In this document: positions 58,033-64,000 of the stretch, piece after piece | Position numbering within the stretch: the stretch's first letter is position 1 | How the letters are laid out: each line of letters begins with the position of its first letter | Assembly: GCF_009905375.1 (NCBI RefSeq) | Contig: NC_133647.1 | Span: forward strand, 82,781,742-82,845,741 | Length of the DNA: 64,000 nt | From: Apium graveolens | Lineage: Eukaryota; Streptophyta; Magnoliopsida; Apiales; Apiaceae | Direction of reading: 5' to 3' | Notes under the pieces: model-generated | What the model saw: the letters and a program-made list of their open reading frames with translations, nothing else | Database searches by the model: none | What the model was told of the DNA's origin: nothing | Position numbers and translations under genes: made by a program

Positions 58033-59043
58033 TGTTGTCTAATATTATATATTGTGAACAATCTAGTATCAAATGGGATACAGAATATTAGATTGTTAAA
58101 TACGGTTATATAATATAATAAGGTTCACAGCACAGGTGGTGTTGGACAATCCACTGGTATGGCTGTAGTATTATTTAGATTAGTTTATATTGACTAATAA
58201 ATAATACTAGTATACTTTGTGTATATTGAACAGGATCAAATTTAGAATTGTTCCCTTAATACTGATTAAGAAGGAGAACTAAGATTCTATGTTATTATTA
58301 ATGCTTAGGTTCTTAATCCGGAAATAGTAATTGACACGTGTATATTATTTACATGCTTTGATTTATATATGAAATAATTCTTTTGAATTATATCATTATA
58401 TTTTGGGTGATGGAATTATATACATGGTGGATATTATTTATTGAAGGAATCCATGTCCTGATAATATTCGGGTTAATGATGTCACCTTGAAAGCTCAAAA
58501 AGATTTAATTATGTGAAACCCTGCAGGTGGAATTTATTCTGACATAATTAAATAAAGGTTGAGTGGATGATCAAGGATAAAAGATATTAATTAAATAAAT
58601 TATCAGTAATTTATTTAATTAATGGACATATGATATTTTAAACATGGGGAATTTAATAAGCAAATAATATTGGAACCGAATTAATTAAATTACGGTATTA
58701 GGAAAGGTAGTGCAAATATTAATTCTTTAGTGAATTGAATTAATATTTAATTACATTGGGCTAGGCTCAAGATGTAATTAGAAGGCCCAACCTAATTATC
58801 CATGGTCCCTATTGTAGCCTATATATATTCTTATTCTCTTCTAGCTTGGGATGAGGTGAAAACATATTGTAGCCACCAAGGAGCAAGAATAGAGGATAAC
58901 TTGAGAAGACGGAGGCCGCACTTCGCTCAAGGGAATTTGGGAATACAATAGAAGAGCGTGGAATCAACCATTAACAAGGTAATCCTCTTTTCGTAATCTT
59001 TATCGTAAAACGTAGTAACACCCTAAGTCCGTGGTTCCCAACA
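58033..59043 (+). repeat. 5' LTR of copia element E
   Basis: 1,011 bp by the boundaries TGTTGTCTAAT and GGTTCCCAACA; the primer site follows. A TATATATA at 58820 is a candidate promoter. The left edge is inferred from the inverted terminal bases; 58036 is an alternative start. The 3' LTR is outside the window. Confidence 0.7.
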
Positions 59044-59045
59044 AT

Positions 59046-59059
59046 TGGTATCAAGAGCC
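59046..59059 (+). promoter_or_regulatory. Primer binding site of element E
   Basis: TGGTATCAAGAGCC resembles the initiator-Met-tRNA site with an extra A. Confidence 0.75.
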
Positions 59060-59474
59060 TGGTAATGGGTTCTACGTTTTATGATATAATGTCCATGTCG
59101 TAATTATATATGCGTGTATATAGTGTTTTGCTTGTATTGTTTTTGATGCAGGTTGTTAATCCACTATTATGGCCATGTATATTTTAATTATGTGTTTGTA
59201 TCCCACGTGGTTTAATCGTGGTTAATTTTTGTTTTGGTTTCCACGTGGTTTAATCGTGGTTGTAATTTACACGAGGGTTGATCGTGTTAGAATAGATTTT
59301 ACAAAATTAGTTTTGTATTAGATCTATTTTTTGTAATTGTTCCGGGTATTTTGTAATAGTTATGTGCGATCGGAAATCAATTCCGGTAGTTTTTTGTTCC
59401 GCTGTGCGATTACAAGGGGCTGCTGTTGATGTTTGGATCGAACAAAATCAAAACAAAACTCACAGAAAAGCAAC

Positions 59475-59580
59475 AGGCGCGCGCACTGCGGCCGCTGCGG
59501 CAGCTGGGGCTGCTGGGGCCGCTGCGGCAGCTGGGGCTGCTGGGGCTGCCGGGGCTGCCGGGGGCGTCGTGGCGCGCTTG
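59475..59580. repeat. GC-rich 27-bp tandem repeat
   Basis: The unit GCCGCTGCGGCAGCTGGGG plus CTGCTGGG repeats at 59491 and 59518 with shortened copies to 59566. It stands out from the AT-rich surroundings. Confidence 0.9.
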
Positions 59581-60268
59581 GGGCAGATTTTTTTTGAGAG
59601 CTGGATTTTTTTTTTAAGGGCCATAATAGTGGAAAATTTATTTTAATTTTTTCCATTAAATTTTAATTATTGCTTTAATTTATTAATTATGTGTGTCGTT
59701 AATTATGTGTGTAATTCTTTTAAAATTGCATGTTTAACTTAATTAGGACGACATGGACATAAATTTTATTTATTGCTTTAATTAAATGTTATATGTTGCT
59801 AAAATTATGTGTGTATTTTGAATGCATGATTAGACATAATTATAACAACATAGGGCCCCATTTAATTTTAAAATTCTTCAATTTTAATAAAAAATTCTAA
59901 GTGGGAGATGGAATTAATACGAAATTAAATCCCATGGTCTCCATTATTGGTTGTAGGTATTTTAACATAAAGATGAATATAAATTATATATATGTCACCC
60001 ATCGTGGAATGTAATTTATGGTGTCTAGAATGTTATAGAAATTACTAGAACAAACTTCTTAAATTAATTTTTAAAAGGAATAAAATACGGATTTTCTTTA
60101 TTTCTGATTTGGAGCGATTTTGTCAAAAATGAGTTCATCGAACTTGTAAGGCTGTGGGTTTTAAGCGAGACCGATGTGACTCCTCCACTACCTGGAAATC
60201 AAACCATTGATGAATATTGAATTGAAGTATTCTATTCAAGGCAAAATTACGAATATTGGAAGGTATAC

Positions 60269-60287
60269 ACGCCACCCATCGTGGCGT
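60269..60287. repeat. Perfect hairpin in the E leader
   Basis: ACGCCAC (60269-60275) pairs with GTGGCGT (60281-60287) over a CCATC loop; related words recur upstream and downstream. Confidence 0.85.
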
Positions 60288-60575
60288 ACCAAGTTCCATA
60301 GATTTCAAATAATTTAAGATTTGATGATGGTATACACTTAGCTATGAAAAATAATATAGTCCACCCCAACGTGGCATATTGTTTAGTAATAGGACCGAAG
60401 TAACATTTAAACAAAATTAGGTGGTATACATGTCACACATCGTGGCGTACCAGAAGCTTATGGTGTTTAGATGTTAGTGCATTAAATTTTAATAATTGTT
60501 AGAGGAATCAATAGATCTTAATAATTAATGCACCCTTATTTATGTGATGTTTTTATGCATGATTCTCAGGATAAA

Positions 60576-63500
60576 ATGGGCTTTAATCCACTATTCACCA
60601 TACTTAAGGATAACAAACTTACCGGACCTAACTATATTGAATGGAAACGAAATTTGGACATTGTGTTGACTGCTGAGGAGTACAAGTTTTGCACTTATGA
60701 ACCCAAGCCTGAACAGCCTGCTGCTGATGCTCCTGAAGATGAGAAAGAGTATTATAAACGGTGGATTAAGGCTGATGAGATGTCGCGATGTTACATTCTG
60801 GCAGCAATGTCGGGTGTTTTGCAGCATCAGCATCAGTCTATGGCCACTGCTTCAGATATGCTCTTTAATCTCAAGGAACTTTTTGGAGATCAGAATAGGG
60901 CTGCTAGGCAAGTAGCCATGAAGGCTTTAATGAACACTCAGATGGCTGAAGACACACCTGTAAGGGATCATGTTCTCAAGATGATGTCGCATCTGAATGA
61001 GATAGAGATCCTTGGTGCTGAACTTGACGGGGAAACCCAGATTGACATTATCCTTATGAGCTTGTCCAAGAGTTTTGAGCAGTTCCGCTTGAATTACAAC
61101 ATGAACAAGAGGCAGTATAGTCTCGCGGAACTGCTGACAGAACTTCAGGCAGCTGAAGGATTATTTTGGCAGAGTGTTCAAGTGAATCTGGCTGAGAAAG
61201 GTTCTTCCTCTAAGCCGAAAGGTATTAAGAAGAAGAAAAAGGCTCAAACACAGAAAGGTGTGAAGGCAGTGGGAGTTCAGGGTGGTGTAAAAAAGCCTAA
61301 GGGAAAGTGCTTCAGATGCAAACAGTCAGGTCACTGGAAACAGGATTGTCCTCTTCCTAAGAAAACAAACAATACTGGTATGTCTCTTTCTCTAGTTACA
61401 GAAACATTTATAGCGGCTATATCTACGAGCACTTGGTGTGTAGATACAGGAGCCACTGATCATGTTTGTAATTCTATGCAGGGGTTCCAACTATCCAGAA
61501 TGCTTAGAGATGGTGAGATATACGTGTTCATGGGAGATGCTACGAAAGTAGCAGTAGTTGCAGTAGGAGTTATTCATTTATCTTTTGGTTCTGATAGGAT
61601 TTTGGTTTTGAACAATTGTCTTTATGTACCTTCTTTTAGAAGGAATTTAATTTCGGTTTCTAAACTTGCTTTGGATGGTTATAATATTTGTTTGGATCGT
61701 AATGTTTCTATTATGATGAATAAACGAATTATATGTTCCGGTACATTGCAAGACAATTTGTATATAATTAATCCTAGTCAACCTGCACTGCAACTGCAAT
61801 TTAGAGAATTGAACAACACATCTTCTAACTCTACTAAAAGAAAGGAACCTTCTAGTTTGAACCAAACATATCTTTGGCACTTGAGATTAGGTCATATTAA
61901 CTTGAGGAGGATTCAAAGACTGGTAGTAGACGGGCCTTTAAACTCATTGGCAGTGGAGCCATTTTCAGTTTGTGAATCCTGCTTGGAAGGTAAAATGACT
62001 AATAGGCCTTTCAAGGCAAAGGGGAATAGAGCCAAACAAGTATTAGAATTGGTTCACTCTGATTTATGTGGACCCATGAATATCCAAGCAAGAGGTGGTT
62101 ATGAATATTTCTTCACTTTCATTGATGATTATTCTAGATATGGGTACGTTTATTTATTGCGCCGTAAGTCTGAGTGCTTTGATAAGTTCAAAGAGTACAA
62201 AGCTAAAACGGAGAAGCGACTTAATAAAAGTATCAAGTCACTACGATCAGATCGTGGTGGCGAATACTTGCTTGGAGAATTTAAGGAATATTTATCAGAA
62301 AATGGGATAGATCCCAGTTAACTGCACCAGGCACACCCCAGCAGAACGGTGTAGCAGAGAGAAGGAACCGGACTCTTTTAGAGAGTGTTAGATCGATGAT
62401 GAGTTATTCGGATTTACCCAAGTCGTTTTGGGGACATGCCTTAGAGACAACAGCTTATCTTCTGAACTTAGTACCTTTTAAGTCGGTTCCTAAAACCCCC
62501 CTTAGAATTGTGGACCGAGGATAAACCGAGTCTAAGACATATTCGAATATGGGGTTGTCCAGCACATGTGCTGAACAAGAACGTGACTAAGTTAAAATCT
62601 CGTACAGAAGTAAAGTTGTTTGTAGGCTACCCCATGGGAACGAAAGGATATTTATTTTATAGTCCGAAGAATCGGGATGTCATTGTTAGCACCAATGCAA
62701 GATTCTTGGAGGAGGACTATATAATGAATCACAAACCCATGAGTAGTGTCATTTTAGAGGAACTAGTGGGAGGGACAAATAATACCCATGAAGCTGTAGT
62801 ACAAGTAGAACAACCATAACATAATGTACAACCCATCACTAATACCGCACCAGTGCCTCGTCATAGTGGGAGGGTTGTTCAACAGCCTGATAGATTCATG
62901 TTTTTGGGAGAGTCTTCCGACTTGGTCCCTGGTGAACATGATGATGATCCCCGTACATACGAAGAGGCAGTACAAGACAAAGATGCAGATCTTTGGCAAA
63001 AGGCGATGGAATCTGAGATAGAATCAATATATTCTAATCAGGTCTGGGAGCTCGTGGAACCACCCAAAGGTATAAAACTTATTTGATGTAAGTGGATCTA
63101 CAAGAAAAAGAGGGGATTAGATAAAAAGGTGAAAGCCTGGAAAGCAAGACTTGTTGTGAAAAGGTATACTCAGAAAGAAGGTATCGATTATGAGGAAACC
63201 TTTTCACCGGTAGTCATGCTTAAGTCAATCTGTATTCTTTTATCTATAGCAGCTCATCTCGATTATGAGATTTGGCAAATGGATGTCAAGACAGCTTTTC
63301 TTAATGGAAGTCTTGAAGAAACCATCTATATACAGCAACCAAAAGGATTCATTAAGGAAGGCCAAGAGCATCTGGTATGTAAGCTTAAGAGGTCTATTTA
63401 TGGACTTAAACAAGCTTATAGAGACTGGAATATTCGTTTTGATCAGGCAGTCCAGCCATATGGATTTGATCAAAGTCCAAGCGAATCGTGCATGTATAAG

Positions 63501-64000
63501 AGAAGTGAAGGTAATGCAGTGGTTTTTCTAGTACTATATGTAGATGATATTTTACTCATTGGAAACAATGTTGAGATGTTGTCATCAGTAAAGGCATGGT
63601 TGTTCAAACAATTTGACATGAAGGACTTAGGTGAAGCGGCATACATCCTTGGGATCAAAGTTATAAGGGATCGCAAGAAAAGGATGTTGGCTTTATCTCA
63701 AGAGCCCTACATTGATGAAGTATTAGCTCGTTTTCACATGCAGAACTCCAAGAAAGGTTTTTTACCTTTTAAGCATGGAGTTGCTCTATCTAAAAAGTAG
63801 TGTCCTTCGACACCTAAGGATATAGAGAGCATGAAAGCAGTTCCTTATGCTTCAGCATGTGGAAGCTTAATGTATGCTATGTTATGTACGAGGCCTGACA
63901 TCCGCTTTGCTGTAGGCATGGTTAGTAGATATCAGTCGAACCCAGGTCAGGAACATTGGAGTGCAGTAAAAACTATACTCAAGTACCTGAGAAGGACTAA
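60576..64000 (+). pseudogene. Copia element E: gag-pol polyprotein (cut by window end)
   Basis: A single gag-pol frame. The likely start is the Met at 60576 (MGFNPLFTIL); an in-frame ATG at 60528 adds 16 residues. Counting from 60528: gag with NYIEWKRNLDIVL; knuckle CFRCKQSGHWKQDC from residue 261; protease CVDTGATDHVC with D306; GAG-pre-integrase LWHLRLGHINL; integrase D512 (HSDLCGP) and D575 (RSDRGGEY). A shift near 62305 and another in a C-run (62496-62501) separate GTPQQNGVAERRNRT and the end of integrase. RT follows with WQMDVKTAFLNGSLEE and LYVDDILLIGNN (63537 onward). Single-base stops occur at 62817-62819, 63084-63086 and 63798-63800. RNase H starts (ACGSLMYAMLCTRPDI) and runs off the window. 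Most of the element is close to intact. Confidence 0.9.

Larger units (their letters stand above)
59060..60575 (+). other. Leader of element E with structured repeats
   Basis: A 1.5-kb untranslated leader, unusually long. It holds three CACGTGGTTTAATCGTGG-type copies (59203, 59241 and a decayed one at 59270), a GC-rich 27-bp repeat (59475-59580) and four ATCGTGGCGTACC-like words (about 60000, 60276, 60390 and 60435). The open frame 59362-59646 is created by the GC-rich repeat and is unlikely to be a gene. Confidence 0.7.

Noticed and set aside
59362..59646. Poly-Ala/Gly frame (and Pro/Gln-rich frame on the other strand)
   Set aside because: Generated by the GC-rich 27-bp repeat; no flanking coding support.

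Overview
This window is plant nuclear DNA made up almost entirely of nested LTR retrotransposons. I found no host gene, tRNA, rRNA, CRISPR array or prokaryotic signal. The evidence for a plant is: Ty1/copia and Ty3/gypsy polyproteins of plant type; initiator-Met-tRNA-type primer sites; a Tat-lineage gypsy element with two RNase H domains and an antisense ORF; plant promoter motifs (TATA boxes, TGGGCY, an AACAATGGC start context); and AT-rich spacers. A eudicot is likely; I cannot name the species.

Layout. (1) 1-2972: part of a very long, divergent gypsy LTR on the minus strand, inserted in copia element D. (2) D, 2973-6875, minus: LTR 5827-6875, broken gag and the start of pro; it interrupts element A. 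(3) A, 6876-15129, plus: end of RT and RNase H, a spacer of hairpins, a promoter-like site, a long decayed post-pol ORF, several purine tracts and a 3' LTR. (4) C, minus: its 3' LTR (15130-16603) sits in A's LTR. Its body is split into 16604-20400 and 44316-48424. (5) F, 20401-44315, plus, flanked by ccaaa duplications: a long-LTR gypsy element with wrecked coding sequence that splits C's post-pol ORF. (6) G, 31019-41713, minus, flanked by taaga duplications: a young Tat-like gypsy element inside F's right LTR. (7) B, 48425-58032, plus: a copia element with the same LTR family as A, inserted in C's integrase. Its leader holds a solo LTR (50786-51368, gttta duplications). (8) E, 58033 to the window end, plus: another copia element inserted in B.

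The order of events follows from the nesting: A is older than C, C is older than F and B, F is older than G, and B is older than E and the solo LTR. G is the youngest element that can be dated: its two 571-bp LTRs differ at 6 positions by my manual comparison.

The best candidates for unusual biology are three. First, G carries an antisense gene that reads through as a 581-codon ORF after removal of two GT-AG introns, with its own TATA box and a dense cluster of TGGGCY sites, convergent with gag-pol. Second, copia elements A and C both have a TATA-plus-pyrimidine-leader module in front of a large post-pol ORF. Third, short hairpins built on element-specific words (CGACGGATG in A and D, CGAGAAGTC in C) occur in spacers, LTRs and even inside gag.
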